Below, piece after piece: positions 36,976 through 46,128 of a stretch of 64,000 bases of DNA. The DNA lies in NCBI RefSeq assembly GCF_032598905.1, contig NZ_CP122458.1, positions 2,480,001 to 2,544,000 on the forward strand, written 5' to 3'. Both the position numbers and the translations under genes were made by a program. Numbering within the stretch: position 1 is the first letter of the stretch; each line of letters starts with the position of its first letter. Below the pieces are notes generated by a model. The model was not told where the DNA came from, ran no database searches, and saw only the letters and a program-made list of their open reading frames with translations. This stretch comes from Streptomyces sp. 11x1 (GTDB lineage Bacteria; Actinomycetota; Actinomycetes; Streptomycetales; Streptomycetaceae).

Positions 36976-37891
36976 CGAGGCGGACCGTCGCGGAGATGCC
37001 CTCGATGGCCTGCCGGATCTCCGCCTTCAGGGCGTCGAGGTCCGTGGCCGGGTCGACCGTCACGGCGTCGACAAGCTTGTCGATCGTGGCGGCCTGGGCA
37101 GCCACCACCGTCTCCACCCGCTGCAGGCGCCCGGCCATTCCCCACAGCAGCATCTCCTTCGAGATCTTCGCGGTCCCGCCCTTCAAGGGGTCGTCACCGG
37201 AGAGTGCCCACACCCGGCGGGCTATCTTGTCGAGGTCGGCGTCGGTCAGGGCCATGTCGTCGCCCTTCTCCTGTTGCGGCTGGGGTTTCTGGGGTTTCCC
37301 GGTGAGCTGCTGCTGGATGTCGGCCCGCAGGTCCTTCATGGAGAACCCACGCGGGTCGATCTTGGTGTTGGTCCACTCCTTGTGCGCGATCACCGACCGC
37401 GCCGACCAGCCGTGCGCCCGGCACAGCGCGGCTGACGCGCGCTTGATCGCGTCCAACTGCGCCTGGGCCCAGGGGTCCTTGCCGTCGCCGAGGTTGACGC
37501 ACTCGAAGCCGTAGAAGTGGGTGTTGCCGTCCGTGTCGTTCTCGTTGGGGGCGGGCAGCGTGGCGCGTGCGGCGATGACGGCCTTCAGCACGTCGCCGTC
37601 GCCCGAACCCGCGTGGTTGGTACGGCCGTTGCCGACGAGGTGGACGGTGCCGTCCTTGGCGATGACGCCGAGGCACAGCGGGCCGGGCAGAGTGGCGTGG
37701 CCGTCGCGGCAGAGGTCCACGCTGGCCTTGGTGCCCGAGGTGACGGTGTGGTGGATCATCACCCCGTTCACCGGGCCCCAGGCGCCCTTGTGGTTGCGGT
37801 TGCGGGTGCGCCAGCCGTCGACCTCGACGACCTTGACACCCTCGGCCTTCAGGGCGGCCACGATGCGGTCTGCGGACAAGGGGGTGGCCAT
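36962..37891 (-). CDS. N-acetylmuramoyl-L-alanine amidase (Amidase_2 type), 309 aa
   Basis: Cleaves the amide bond between MurNAc and the peptide stem. Gly-Val-Met-Ile-His-His-Thr-Val-Thr (H47, H48) carries the first zinc ligand, Phe-Tyr-Gly-Phe-Glu-Cys-Val-Asn a conserved strand, and Val-Ile-Ala-His-Lys-Glu-Trp-Thr-Asn-Thr-Lys-Ile-Asp-Pro the second zinc site. The C-terminal third is a helical tail after a Gln/Pro-rich linker (Lys-Pro-Gln-Lys-Pro-Gln-Pro-Gln), as in actinophage endolysins. No signal peptide is seen. It is the last gene of the contractile-injection cluster, so it may help release particles or open the wall, in keeping with streptomycete particles being linked to cell death; that link is inference. 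Confidence 0.88.
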   Translation of the reverse strand: MATPLSADRIVAALKAEGVKVVEVDGWRTRNRNHKGAWGPVNGVMIHHTVTSGTKASVDLCRDGHATLPGPLCLGVIAKDGTVHLVGNGRTNHAGSGDGDVLKAVIAARATLPAPNENDTDGNTHFYGFECVNLGDGKDPWAQAQLDAIKRASAALCRAHGWSARSVIAHKEWTNTKIDPRGFSMKDLRADIQQQLTGKPQKPQPQQEKGDDMALTDADLDKIARRVWALSGDDPLKGGTAKISKEMLLWGMAGRLQRVETVVAAQAATIDKLVDAVTVDPATDLDALKAEIRQAIEGISATVRLDVKS

Positions 37892-37991
37892 GGGACCTCC
37901 AGACGTGGGACGGGGCCCGGCCGGAACGGCACGGGACGTACGGGGGATGAGCGGGCGTCAGGCGGTACGGCGCGCGGCGGGTGTCGGTCCG

Positions 37992-38222
37992 TCAGACGTC
38001 CGCGGGTTGGTCCGCCGCTGCCGGCGGTGCCGGTTCGGCGCCGTCGGTCTCCCGGGCGTCCTCGGCGGCCAGGAGTTCGTTCAGCACCTGGAGGGCGCCG
38101 CTGATGCGGAGCAGGGTCTGCTGGACGTCGGTCTGCCGGGCCTCCAGCTCGGCGAGCATCCGCTTCCCTTCTGCGAACTCGGTCTCCAGTTCGGATACGC
38201 GCTTTTCTATTTCGGCTCTCAT
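37992..38222 (-). CDS. Small coiled-coil protein of the injection cluster, 76 aa
   Basis: A GAAGGAAG ribosome binding site precedes ATG 38222. Residues 1-50 form a heptad-like helix (Ile-Glu-Lys-Arg-Val-Ser-Glu-Leu-Glu-Thr-Glu-Phe) and the C-terminus is a Pro/Ala/Asp tail. It sits between the fibre and amidase genes. No family recognised; a fibre trimerisation or attachment factor, or a lysis accessory, would fit its place. Confidence 0.6.
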   Translation of the reverse strand: MRAEIEKRVSELETEFAEGKRMLAELEARQTDVQQTLLRISGALQVLNELLAAEDARETDGAEPAPPAAADQPADV

Positions 38223-38249
38223 GCCGGTCTTCCTTCACAGAGTCCGTGG

Positions 38250-40064
38250 TCAGTCCGAAGCCAGGGGCTTGAGAACCCAGCGGCGGTGCTCGGCGGAAAG
38301 CTGGGAACGTGAGAAAACGTAGTGATTCTGGCCCGTCGTCGAATCGGCGGCATAGGCGTACTCATGAAGGCGGGAGCTGAAGAGTTCGACGTTCAATTCC
38401 CCCGCGGCGAGTCTCTTCAGCACGGCCAGTTCGGCCTCGCCGATGGTGACCGATCCGATGGCCAGTTGTGATGCGGCGACCCGGGCCGCATGGATGTCGC
38501 TGTACGTGCTGCTGGCCAAGTCGCCGTACTTGAAGTGGAACCCGTCTTTCCGCACCTCCAGCCTGTGCCAGTAGGTGCCACCGTGATGGAACCGGATGTT
38601 GAAGGACACCGGGGTGGGGGAGGACGGACCGGCCTGGAACAACTCCATGAAGAGGTATTTGTTGTCCGCGCCGGGCGGGAGCATCCGACGCAGCTGGAGG
38701 TGGCTGTTCTCAGCACTGACGGTCAGTCTGTGCGAGGCATCGTCGGTACCGACGCCGACATTGCCGGACGCCTGGACGGTGAGCCGGGCCGCCTGGCTGG
38801 TGACGAGGGTCAGCGGGCTGTCGGTCGCGGTACCCACGACCATGCCCGGCTTCGCGCCGAACACCTCCTGATCGTTCGCCTGGACGCGCGCGTCCACCGT
38901 CGCGGTCCGCACGGACAGCTTGGTGCTCCCGGAACCCATGACGTCGACGACCCTGCCCCACCCCGCGGTGCCCGCCGGGGCGGTGGCACCGACACCCACA
39001 TGGCCGTCGGCGGTGACACTGAGCCGGGCCGCGTTGCCGGTGACCAGGGTCAGCGGGCTGGCGGACACGGTGCCCACGGCCATGCCCGGCAGCGCGCCGA
39101 ACGCACCTCTCTCGTGCGCCGCCACGCGCCCCTCGATGTTCGCGGTCCGCACCGACAGCTTGGTTCTCTCGGCGCCCACCAGGTCGAGGACCCGGTCCCA
39201 TCCGCCCTGGTTCGTCGGCGCGGTGGTGCCGATGCCGACATCGCCGCCCGGGGAGACGAAGAGCCTCGTCGTGCCGTCCTCGCCGTCGTCGGGACCGTGG
39301 GTCCTGACGTGCAGGCCCACTCTCGCGACCGGCCGTCGGTCGTACTCCAGGGAGTAGCCCTCGTGGTCGTCCTCCGACCCGGCCCGCAGCCGGATCCCGC
39401 TGCGGTGTCCGTCGCCGCCCGCCACCTTGAACGTCAGGTGCCGGTCCCGCGGGCCGTAGTCGCCGATGTCCAGGTCGCTGCCGGGGGCGGTGGTGCCGAT
39501 GCCGAGCGCGCCCGCCACGGACAGGGTGGAGCGCTGTGCCGCGGTGAGGTCCACCACGACCTGGTCGTTCGCGACCGCGAGCCGGGTGAGCAGCACCGTG
39601 TGCTCGTCCAGGTCGCGCGGGGCGTCGTCCGGGGCGACCGCGGTGGTGCCGTCCGGGGCCGCCACCACGATCCTGGGGCTCTCGTCCCAGCGCCGCGCCC
39701 CCGCCCCGCCGGGCGCCTCGTCGGGCGTCAGGTCCGTCGCGGTCTCCCGGTAGGCAAGGTGCACCTCGATGCCCTGCTGGTCGGCGAAGTCCTCGTCGAG
39801 TTGCAGGGTCGTGTCGGCGGCCAGGACGAGGTGGCGGCCCAGCGCGTCCACCGCCATGCCGGCGGCCACGGTGATCCGGCGCTCGGCGTCCGCGGTCACC
39901 GTCAGGCCGGTGGTGACGCCGGTGAGCCGCAGCAGCCGGCTCTGCCGGCGCTCGCGGTCGAGGTGGAACCTCTGTTCGTCGATGAAGTCCTGTTCTTGCA
40001 GGAACTGCCCGTCGAAGAAGCGGACGCGCTTCGGTACGACGTCGGGTTGGCTGTAGTCAGCCAT
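38250..40064 (-). CDS. Tail-fibre-like protein of the contractile injection system, 604 aa
   Basis: GGAGG lies eight bases before ATG 40064. The N-terminal ~100 residues (Arg-Val-Arg-Phe-Phe-Asp-Gly-Gln-Phe-Leu) look like a particle-attachment domain. The middle shows recurrent Gly-Ile-Gly-Thr-Thr-Ala-Pro and Gly-Val-Gly-Thr motifs with Lys-Leu-Ser-Val-Arg-Thr-Ala, typical of repetitive beta fibres of phages and Afp/PVC particles. The C-terminus (Ala-Glu-Leu-Ala-Val-Leu-Lys-Arg-Leu) resembles an intramolecular-chaperone or tip region. It probably mediates docking; a target surface cannot be deduced. Confidence 0.78.
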   Translation of the reverse strand: MADYSQPDVVPKRVRFFDGQFLQEQDFIDEQRFHLDRERRQSRLLRLTGVTTGLTVTADAERRITVAAGMAVDALGRHLVLAADTTLQLDEDFADQQGIEVHLAYRETATDLTPDEAPGGAGARRWDESPRIVVAAPDGTTAVAPDDAPRDLDEHTVLLTRLAVANDQVVVDLTAAQRSTLSVAGALGIGTTAPGSDLDIGDYGPRDRHLTFKVAGGDGHRSGIRLRAGSEDDHEGYSLEYDRRPVARVGLHVRTHGPDDGEDGTTRLFVSPGGDVGIGTTAPTNQGGWDRVLDLVGAERTKLSVRTANIEGRVAAHERGAFGALPGMAVGTVSASPLTLVTGNAARLSVTADGHVGVGATAPAGTAGWGRVVDVMGSGSTKLSVRTATVDARVQANDQEVFGAKPGMVVGTATDSPLTLVTSQAARLTVQASGNVGVGTDDASHRLTVSAENSHLQLRRMLPPGADNKYLFMELFQAGPSSPTPVSFNIRFHHGGTYWHRLEVRKDGFHFKYGDLASSTYSDIHAARVAASQLAIGSVTIGEAELAVLKRLAAGELNVELFSSRLHEYAYAADSTTGQNHYVFSRSQLSAEHRRWVLKPLASD

Positions 40065-40081
40065 CGTGCTTCCTCCGGATG

Positions 40082-40717
40082 TCAGGGTGTGTCGCTCGTG
40101 CCGAGCTGGGTGTTCCTTCCGAGGAGGAGCGGCTTCGGCTCGCCGCCCTCGCGTGCGATCAGTTCCTCGGAGACCAGCCGCATCGTGGGCACCACGACCT
40201 TGAGCGCGTAGAAGGTGTGCGCCGGCTTCTCCCGGTCGATGATCGCCCTGGCGACCTCCTGGACACGGCGCAGCTCCGAGGGGTCGGCCTTTCTGAGCGT
40301 CAGCCGGACCTGGAAGTAGTGGGCGGGCGTCTCGAAGTCGTCGACGACGACCACGTCGTCACGGGCGACGCCGCCGTCCCTGGGCCACAGGTAGATCTCC
40401 AGCATTCGGCGCAGTCCGGCCAGGGTTCCCCGTTGCCGGTACAGCGGCACGATCTCGCTGATGAACCCGCGCTTGACGTCCGGGGACCAGTCCGCGCGCA
40501 GGCTCAGGCCGACCCACCCGGCCAGCCAGGGCAGGAAGTCCTCGCGGGCGGTCAGCGGGTCGACGTGGTCGGCGGAGCCGACGATGAGCTGTTCGAGGCC
40601 CGTGACCCCCTCGGCGTCGTCACGGCCGGTCAGTACGGCCTCGAAGGCCAGCAGGAACCGGCCGGCGAACGGGTCCTCCCGGAACAGCGGCGGCAGGTGG
40701 TCGAGATAGCGGCTCAT
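40082..40717 (-). CDS. Phage tail protein I-like baseplate subunit, 211 aa
   Basis: Tyr-Leu-Asp-His-Leu-Pro-Pro-Leu-Phe-Arg-Glu-Asp-Pro-Phe near the N-terminus and Phe-Leu-Pro-Trp-Leu-Ala-Gly-Trp-Val-Gly-Leu are the hallmark of the tail-protein-I-like (P2 gpI type) baseplate family found in contractile injection systems. Tyr-Arg-Gln-Arg-Gly-Thr-Leu-Ala-Gly-Leu follows as usual. The start ATG overlaps the upstream stop as ATGA. It should link baseplate wedge to fibre. Confidence 0.85.
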   Translation of the reverse strand: MSRYLDHLPPLFREDPFAGRFLLAFEAVLTGRDDAEGVTGLEQLIVGSADHVDPLTAREDFLPWLAGWVGLSLRADWSPDVKRGFISEIVPLYRQRGTLAGLRRMLEIYLWPRDGGVARDDVVVVDDFETPAHYFQVRLTLRKADPSELRRVQEVARAIIDREKPAHTFYALKVVVPTMRLVSEELIAREGGEPKPLLLGRNTQLGTSDTP

Positions 40718-41682
40718 CCCGGAAGCCTCCAGGTCGACGAGTACGTTCTGCCGTAGTTGCCGTACGCCGTCAGGTCCACCCCGGTCAGCCGAGCCAGCTG
40801 GTGGGAGCCGAGTGCGACGTGGTCCACTCCGGCTTCGGCGTCGACACCCGCGCCCACAGGCGTGAGGCGGACGTTCTCCACGTAGTCGGTCGACGGTGAC
40901 TGTTCGAGCACGCCGTAGACCTCGGAGGGGTACGCGCTCTGCCCGAAGCGCCGACCGTCGCGGGCGTCACCGCCGACGAACGGGTCGTAGAAGTTCCGGA
41001 GCCGGTCGAGCGCGTCGGCGAGGGCGAGTTCCGGTACGGCGTCCTCGCGCAGTGCCAGGTCGGCGGCGACCGTGAGGTCGACGTACTCCGGGCCGACCAC
41101 ATGGTGACGGACCGTCAGGATTCGCCGGGGGTCGAGGAATTCGTGCAGGGCGGTGGTCAGTGCCTCGGTGGGCAGCGGGTGCGCACCGCCTTCCCCGCCC
41201 GGCTCGGGCAGGACGACGACGCTGACGTGCGCCGGAGCGGGCACGTCCGGGCCGGAGTCCGCCAGGTTCCGGCCCGGTACGCACCGCACCCGCCGTACCG
41301 CGGGCAGTCCGGCCGCCTGCGGCTGCTCGGGCCAGACCGCGCGGACCAGGTACTCGTAGTCGTCCGCGGTGGCGGCCCGGTGGCGCTCGTGCAGCGTGGC
41401 CACGCTCTGGCGTACGGCCGTGTCGAGATCGCCGCTGCTCGGCGGCTCCCACCGGGAACCGCCGAGCAGCCGCAGAAACTTCAGGGTGTGGCTCGGTGGC
41501 AGCTGGTCGACCTGGTACAGCTGCATCTCGGTCAGCCAGGCCAGCAGTTCGACGAGGACGATGCCGGGGTCGCCGGGGTTGTGGTCGGTCCACTCCGGCA
41601 GGAGGACGGGGATGAGGGCCCGTGCCTCGCCGACCAGGTCGTCGAAGTCGAGGTCGTCGAGGTCGGGCAGCTCGATCGGCAC
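40714..41682 (-). CDS. Baseplate J-like wedge protein, 322 aa
   Basis: The N-terminus Leu-Leu-Pro-Glu-Trp-Thr-Asp-His-Asn-Pro-Gly-Asp-Pro-Gly-Ile is a well-conserved signature of the baseplate J/Afp11-12-like wedge proteins. Arg-Ala-Ala-Thr-Ala-Asp-Asp-Tyr-Glu-Tyr-Leu marks the J core. GTG 41682 has AGGAG five bases upstream; GTG 41694 overlaps the preceding stop as GTGA and would add four residues. Second of two adjacent J-like wedge genes. Confidence 0.85.
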   Translation of the reverse strand: MPIELPDLDDLDFDDLVGEARALIPVLLPEWTDHNPGDPGIVLVELLAWLTEMQLYQVDQLPPSHTLKFLRLLGGSRWEPPSSGDLDTAVRQSVATLHERHRAATADDYEYLVRAVWPEQPQAAGLPAVRRVRCVPGRNLADSGPDVPAPAHVSVVVLPEPGGEGGAHPLPTEALTTALHEFLDPRRILTVRHHVVGPEYVDLTVAADLALREDAVPELALADALDRLRNFYDPFVGGDARDGRRFGQSAYPSEVYGVLEQSPSTDYVENVRLTPVGAGVDAEAGVDHVALGSHQLARLTGVDLTAYGNYGRTYSSTWRLPG

Positions 41683-41690
41683 GGAACTCC

Positions 41691-44600
41691 TCACTCTCCC
41701 AGGGTCACGGTGATCCGGTGGGCGCCGGAGTACACCAGCGCCCGCTCCAGCCATCGGGTCAGGTCCTCGGCCACCGGCTCGCTCGCGAGTTCCGCCAGCG
41801 AGCGGCCGAGCACCGCCTCCAGCCGTTCACCGAGTTCGTCGGAGTGGGCCACCGTCGTCACCGTGAGCGCGGGGACGTGGTCGACACCGTCGACGGCGCC
41901 GATCAGCGCGTACAGGTCGGAGCGGTGCGGTTTGCGGCCGAAGGCCCAGCCGGTGCCGTCCGGTCCCCCGGTCAGCGGGTGCAGGAAGCGCTCCAGGATC
42001 TGCTCGACGCGTCCGCCGAGCAGACCGGCGGTGTCCGGGGAGGAGGCCACCACCGTCGCGGTGACGGTCACCTCGATCCACTCCGGGCCCGCGACCCACA
42101 GTCCGGTGGTCGGGCCGCAGCGGTCCCGCAGGTACTCCTCGACCCGGCGCAGCAGTCCCAGGCCCGGTATCGGACGGGACGCGCCGGAGTGCGGGACCAC
42201 GACGATCCCGACGTCGCCGGCGTCCGCCTCCGCCTCCGTGTGCTCGTCCCTGGGTTGCTCGGTCGCCGGGTCGAACCAGAGGGCGAACGGGTCGAACCGG
42301 CCGGGCAGCACCGCCCGGACCCGGGCCACCTCGGCGGAGGACTCGAACGCGAGGTCCTCGAAGTCCGCGGCCGTGACGGCCCGGTCGCGGTGGCGCAGCG
42401 ACCTCGGCCCCCTGGCACGCACCCGCTCCAGCGGCTCCCACCCGCTGCCGCCGGAGGCGGGCTCGTGATGGGTGACCGAGTCGATGGACGGGATGGCGGA
42501 CTTCAGCGTCACGACGGTTCCGGCGGCGCGGTTGCCCTGCTCGCCGCCGCCCGTGCGGTAGGTGACCCGGATGTTGTTCTGCCCGGCCGGCGGCACCCGG
42601 CCGGCCCGGCCGTCGCCGAAGGCGATCTCTCCGGTCCTGGGGTCGACGGTGTAGTGGCGGTCGCCGGGGCCGGAGCGGTGGAAGTCGGTCACCGCGTGCC
42701 ATCGCACCCAGACGTCCCCGGTGTCCTCGACGACCGTCACTGCGTCGACGCCCTCGGTCTCCGTCAGTACGGCTTCCTCAGCCGCCGAAGGGCGCTCCGG
42801 CTCCCGTACGACCAGGCGCTGACCGGGCAGGACCGGGCTCTGCGCGGTGGTGAGCCGCCGGCCCGCCTCGGCGGTGCCCGATCCGAGGATCTCGTCGGTG
42901 ACGGTGACGGCCTGGGTCGCCCAGGTCGTGTTGGGAAGGATCCGGCGGACTCGCGGGGGGACCGGGAAGGTCCCGTGCCGCAGCCGCAGGCGCAGCCAGC
43001 ACCGGCGCTGTCCGAGGTGTTCCCTGGCGGTGAGGTCCGCCGGTCCGACGAACCGCACCATGCCCCGGTCGGTCAGGGCGGCGGTCTCGTCGACCGCGGC
43101 CAGTGGCCGCCAGCCGTCGGGGCCGCTGTACTCCCACACCAGGTCGGCGCGGTCGGCCGCCTCGGTCCCGGCGAGCCGGTCGGCCGTCACCTCGTCCGGC
43201 TGCGGTGGTTCGGCCTGGAGGTAGAGCGTGACCGGCCGGTTGCCGAACGCCTGGTCGAAGCCGAGGTAGAGGGCGGGGTCCTGCTCCGGGTTCGGGGTGA
43301 AGGGGGTGACGGACCACGGCGTTTCGGGGTCCTTGTGGTGGGTGACGAGGCGGAAGTCGTTGTGCGTGACGCAGACCGGGGCCGGGACGGGCGCGGTCAG
43401 TCCCTGCCGGGAGCTCCACGACAGGGCCTTGACGACCGGTGGTGCGAGCGTGGCATCGACGGGTTCGTAGGTGCCGTCGGCGTTGCGGGTGTAGTGGGCC
43501 GGGCTGCCGTAGTCGCCGTCGACGAGACGGACGCGCAACCAGTACTCCTCGACGCCGTTCACCTCGGTGCGGGCGAAGCCCTCGGGCGGGGTGAGCACCA
43601 GGGTGGCGTCGGCCGTGAAGGCGTAGGAGGGGGATTCGGTGTCCGAGCCCTCGGCGGTGGCGGTCATGGTGCGCCAGTGGGTGCCGTCCCAGGCCTCCCA
43701 CGCGGTCACCGGATTGCCGACGGTGCGCACCGGCGGGACCGGGCCGTCCGTGGCGTCGGGGCCGTTGGTCAGGGTGACGTCGAGGGTGAGGTCCGCGCCG
43801 GGGCGCACCAGGTTCGCGGGGCAGGCCAGGTAGAAGGTGTCGTTGAAGCGCGGCTGTTCCCCGAAGGGGTGGAAGTCCCGGGTCACGTCCAGCTGGGTGC
43901 CGCCCGCGAAGGCGCGCGGCGGCGCCACCGGCTCCGGGGCGGTTGCGGTCGACACGTCGATGCCGGTGACGGTGGGCAGATCCCAGTCGTGGCCCACGGT
44001 CAGCGACTCCACCTGCGGGAGGGTGGCGTACGCGCCGCCGTCCTGGACGATCTGCGCCCGGAGCCAGTGTCCGGACCGGGCCCGGAACAGCTCGGCCGGC
44101 CAGTCGGCGGGAACCCGGAAGCGGACGTCGCCGTCGCGGGTCATGGCCAGCGTGCCGTCCGTGAGGCCGGTGCCGCCGGTGCCGACCGCTTCCGCCGCCG
44201 TACTGGACTCCCCCAGCCGCCGCCAGGTGTCGCCGTCCTTGTACGCCCACTCCAGGCGCACCGGGCCGGCCGGGGCGCCGGTCTCTCCGGGGCGTGCCAG
44301 GGTGACGGCGAGCCGGACGGTCGCGCCGTGGAGGGCCACCGACGCGTCGACGCTCAGGTAGAAGAACTGGCCCTGTTCGGTCTCCCCGAACGGGAACACC
44401 CCGTCGGCGCTGTCCTGGGGCGGCCGGCTGCCGATCGCGACCGCGGCGGGCGGCAGCCCCCAGGTGCCGTGCGGCATGGGCAGGTCGAGCCGCGCGCGCA
44501 GCCAGCCGGCCGACGTGCCGTTCACGTCCTGCGGGGGCAGTTGCGGCAGACCGGAGAAGGTCACGGTCCACACGCCGTCGCCCGGGGTGCTGCCGGCCTG

Positions 44601-45296
44601 TACCGGCTGCCACCCGGTGCCGTCCCCGTACGACCACGAGACCGGCCATGCGGCGAGCAGCACGCTGTCCGGGGTGGCGAGGGCCAGGGTGACGTCCTTG
44701 GTGCCCTCGGCGGTCAGCACCGGGTCGCAGGCGACGAAGAACTCGTGGGGCACGGCCCGGTCTCCGGTGAACGCGACGAACGGTTCGTCGAGGGTGCCGG
44801 TCGCCTCGGCGCCGCGGTCGGCGTAGCTGTCGCGGGGGGCGTCGTCGACGAGGACGGTCACCAGCTGGGACCGGGTCACGGCCAGATCGGTCCCGGTCTC
44901 GAAGACGACCTCGTCGTCCTCGCCGTCGAGCGGGTCGGCGGCGATCTGGGTGCCGGCGGGGACGAGTGCGTCGGTCCGGCTGCGTTCGGCGAGCCGGAAG
45001 GTGAGGGGGACGCGCGCAGGCAGCGGCGGCGTCGGCTGAACGCCGATCAGGTTGAGGAAGGCGAGGTAGTCGCGTTCCGGCACCTGGTTGAGGCGCTGCA
45101 CGACCAGTTCGGCGAAGCGGGCGAAGATGCCGATCAGTGCCTGGCCGGGGTCTGCGCGTCCGCCGGCGGGCGGCTGCCAGCCGCGGTCACCGGTCGCCGG
45201 GTCGGCGGGCCGCGTGTAGCGGATCGCCAGGTCGGTGGTCTGCGCGACCAGGGCCGCGCGGTCGCGGGGGTCGATGGGGGGCGGCTGTCCGGTCAT
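41691..45296 (-). CDS. Large baseplate J-like wedge protein, 1201 aa
   Basis: Corresponds to the Afp11-like large wedge subunit. The N-terminus has Ala-Leu-Ile-Gly-Ile-Phe-Ala-Arg-Phe-Ala-Glu-Leu-Val and Leu-Asn-Gln-Val-Pro-Glu-Arg-Asp-Tyr-Leu-Ala-Phe-Leu. The middle is beta-rich with repeated Trp-Glu-Tyr/Trp-Arg-Pro-Leu motifs. The C-terminal part holds Gly-Glu-Ile-Ala-Phe-Gly-Asp-Gly-Arg-Ala-Gly and Ala-Val-Thr-Ala-Ala-Asp-Phe-Glu-Asp-Leu-Ala, typical of J-type proteins. ATGA overlap with the gp25 gene. About twice the size of a phage J protein, as usual for extracellular injection systems. Confidence 0.85.
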   Translation of the reverse strand: MTGQPPPIDPRDRAALVAQTTDLAIRYTRPADPATGDRGWQPPAGGRADPGQALIGIFARFAELVVQRLNQVPERDYLAFLNLIGVQPTPPLPARVPLTFRLAERSRTDALVPAGTQIAADPLDGEDDEVVFETGTDLAVTRSQLVTVLVDDAPRDSYADRGAEATGTLDEPFVAFTGDRAVPHEFFVACDPVLTAEGTKDVTLALATPDSVLLAAWPVSWSYGDGTGWQPVQAGSTPGDGVWTVTFSGLPQLPPQDVNGTSAGWLRARLDLPMPHGTWGLPPAAVAIGSRPPQDSADGVFPFGETEQGQFFYLSVDASVALHGATVRLAVTLARPGETGAPAGPVRLEWAYKDGDTWRRLGESSTAAEAVGTGGTGLTDGTLAMTRDGDVRFRVPADWPAELFRARSGHWLRAQIVQDGGAYATLPQVESLTVGHDWDLPTVTGIDVSTATAPEPVAPPRAFAGGTQLDVTRDFHPFGEQPRFNDTFYLACPANLVRPGADLTLDVTLTNGPDATDGPVPPVRTVGNPVTAWEAWDGTHWRTMTATAEGSDTESPSYAFTADATLVLTPPEGFARTEVNGVEEYWLRVRLVDGDYGSPAHYTRNADGTYEPVDATLAPPVVKALSWSSRQGLTAPVPAPVCVTHNDFRLVTHHKDPETPWSVTPFTPNPEQDPALYLGFDQAFGNRPVTLYLQAEPPQPDEVTADRLAGTEAADRADLVWEYSGPDGWRPLAAVDETAALTDRGMVRFVGPADLTAREHLGQRRCWLRLRLRHGTFPVPPRVRRILPNTTWATQAVTVTDEILGSGTAEAGRRLTTAQSPVLPGQRLVVREPERPSAAEEAVLTETEGVDAVTVVEDTGDVWVRWHAVTDFHRSGPGDRHYTVDPRTGEIAFGDGRAGRVPPAGQNNIRVTYRTGGGEQGNRAAGTVVTLKSAIPSIDSVTHHEPASGGSGWEPLERVRARGPRSLRHRDRAVTAADFEDLAFESSAEVARVRAVLPGRFDPFALWFDPATEQPRDEHTEAEADAGDVGIVVVPHSGASRPIPGLGLLRRVEEYLRDRCGPTTGLWVAGPEWIEVTVTATVVASSPDTAGLLGGRVEQILERFLHPLTGGPDGTGWAFGRKPHRSDLYALIGAVDGVDHVPALTVTTVAHSDELGERLEAVLGRSLAELASEPVAEDLTRWLERALVYSGAHRITVTLGE

Positions 45297-45718
45297 GCGA
45301 CGTAGAAGGGGTAGACGAGGTTGAAGCGGCTGTTGTTCGACCGCATCCGGTAGTTGATCTCGATGAGCAGGCTGTGCCGGTCCTCGGGATCGGGTGCCGC
45401 GTGGACGTCCAGGACGTCGATCCGTGGTTCCCAGCGGCTCAGTGCCTCCCGCACCGACCGGCTGACGCGTCCCGCGGTGGTCGCGTCGTTGGTGTCGAAG
45501 ACGGCGTCGTGGATGCCGCAGCCGAAGTCGGGCCGCATCACGCGTTCGCCGGGCGCGGTGCCGAGGATCAGCCGGATCGACTGGCGGACCGCCTCCGGGC
45601 CGCCGGTGAGCCGTATACCCCGCCCGAGGTCTTCTGGGTGTTCGGGGTTCTCGGGTTCGAGGGCGATCGGGAACGCCCAGCCGGTGCCGAGGAAGCCACT
45701 GTCCGTCACGCCGGTCAT
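45293..45718 (-). CDS. gp25-like baseplate wedge protein, 141 aa
   Basis: Gly-Thr-Gly-Trp-Ala-Phe-Pro-Ile, Glu-Ala-Val-Arg-Gln-Ser-Ile-Arg-Leu-Ile-Leu, Gly-Glu-Arg-Val-Met-Arg-Pro-Asp-Phe-Gly-Cys-Gly-Ile are diagnostic of the GPW/gp25 family (Afp9/Cis9), a sheath-nucleating wedge component. Both ends overlap neighbours as ATGA. Confidence 0.92.
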   Translation of the reverse strand: MTGVTDSGFLGTGWAFPIALEPENPEHPEDLGRGIRLTGGPEAVRQSIRLILGTAPGERVMRPDFGCGIHDAVFDTNDATTAGRVSRSVREALSRWEPRIDVLDVHAAPDPEDRHSLLIEINYRMRSNNSRFNLVYPFYVA

Positions 45719-46128
45719 CCGATCGTCACCGTGCCCGTGGCCACGACCGTGCCGCTGGGGAGGTCCTGTGGGTCGTTGCAGGTGGTGGCGGGGTCGCCGG
45801 CCCTGATGGCGGGTTTTCCGTTGATCTTCACCGTGGTGCTGCCGCCTTCGAGGGTGGCCGTGTTCGACGGCTGTTTCTGGAACGAGGTGCCGGGCGGCGC
45901 GGGCAGGTGCGGCGGTGTGTTCTCCGCGGTGGAACCGGCGACCGCCGCCGGCTTGCCCATGATGGTGACGTCGGCGCTCAGTCCGCCGTTGACGACCCCG
46001 GTGAACGGGTGCGGCAGCGGCGTCGGCACCGGCGGTGTCCCCGGGACCATGACGATGTGGATGTCGGTGGCCGTGACCAGGTCACCCTGTTTGGCGGCGA
46101 ACTGCCCCATGAACCCTGCACCCCCCAT
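45715..46128 (-). CDS. PAAR-like spike tip protein, 137 aa
   Basis: Ala-Lys-Gln-Gly-Asp-Leu-Val-Thr-Ala-Thr-Asp and later Gly-Lys-Pro-Ala-Ile-Arg-Ala-Gly-Asp-Pro-Ala-Thr-Thr-Cys are PAAR-type beta turns. The protein contains His and Cys residues suited to metal coordination at the tip and would cap the spike. ATG 46128 shares TAATG with the preceding stop; ATG 46110 is an alternative start that begins directly at the domain. Confidence 0.8.
   Translation of the reverse strand: MGGAGFMGQFAAKQGDLVTATDIHIVMVPGTPPVPTPLPHPFTGVVNGGLSADVTIMGKPAAVAGSTAENTPPHLPAPPGTSFQKQPSNTATLEGGSTTVKINGKPAIRAGDPATTCNDPQDLPSGTVVATGTVTIG

Noticed and set aside
41622..45305. 1227-codon plus-strand ORF opposite the large wedge gene
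   Set aside because: Antisense shadow caused by high GC3; the minus strand encodes recognisable baseplate J-like motifs and overlaps its neighbours as an operon.
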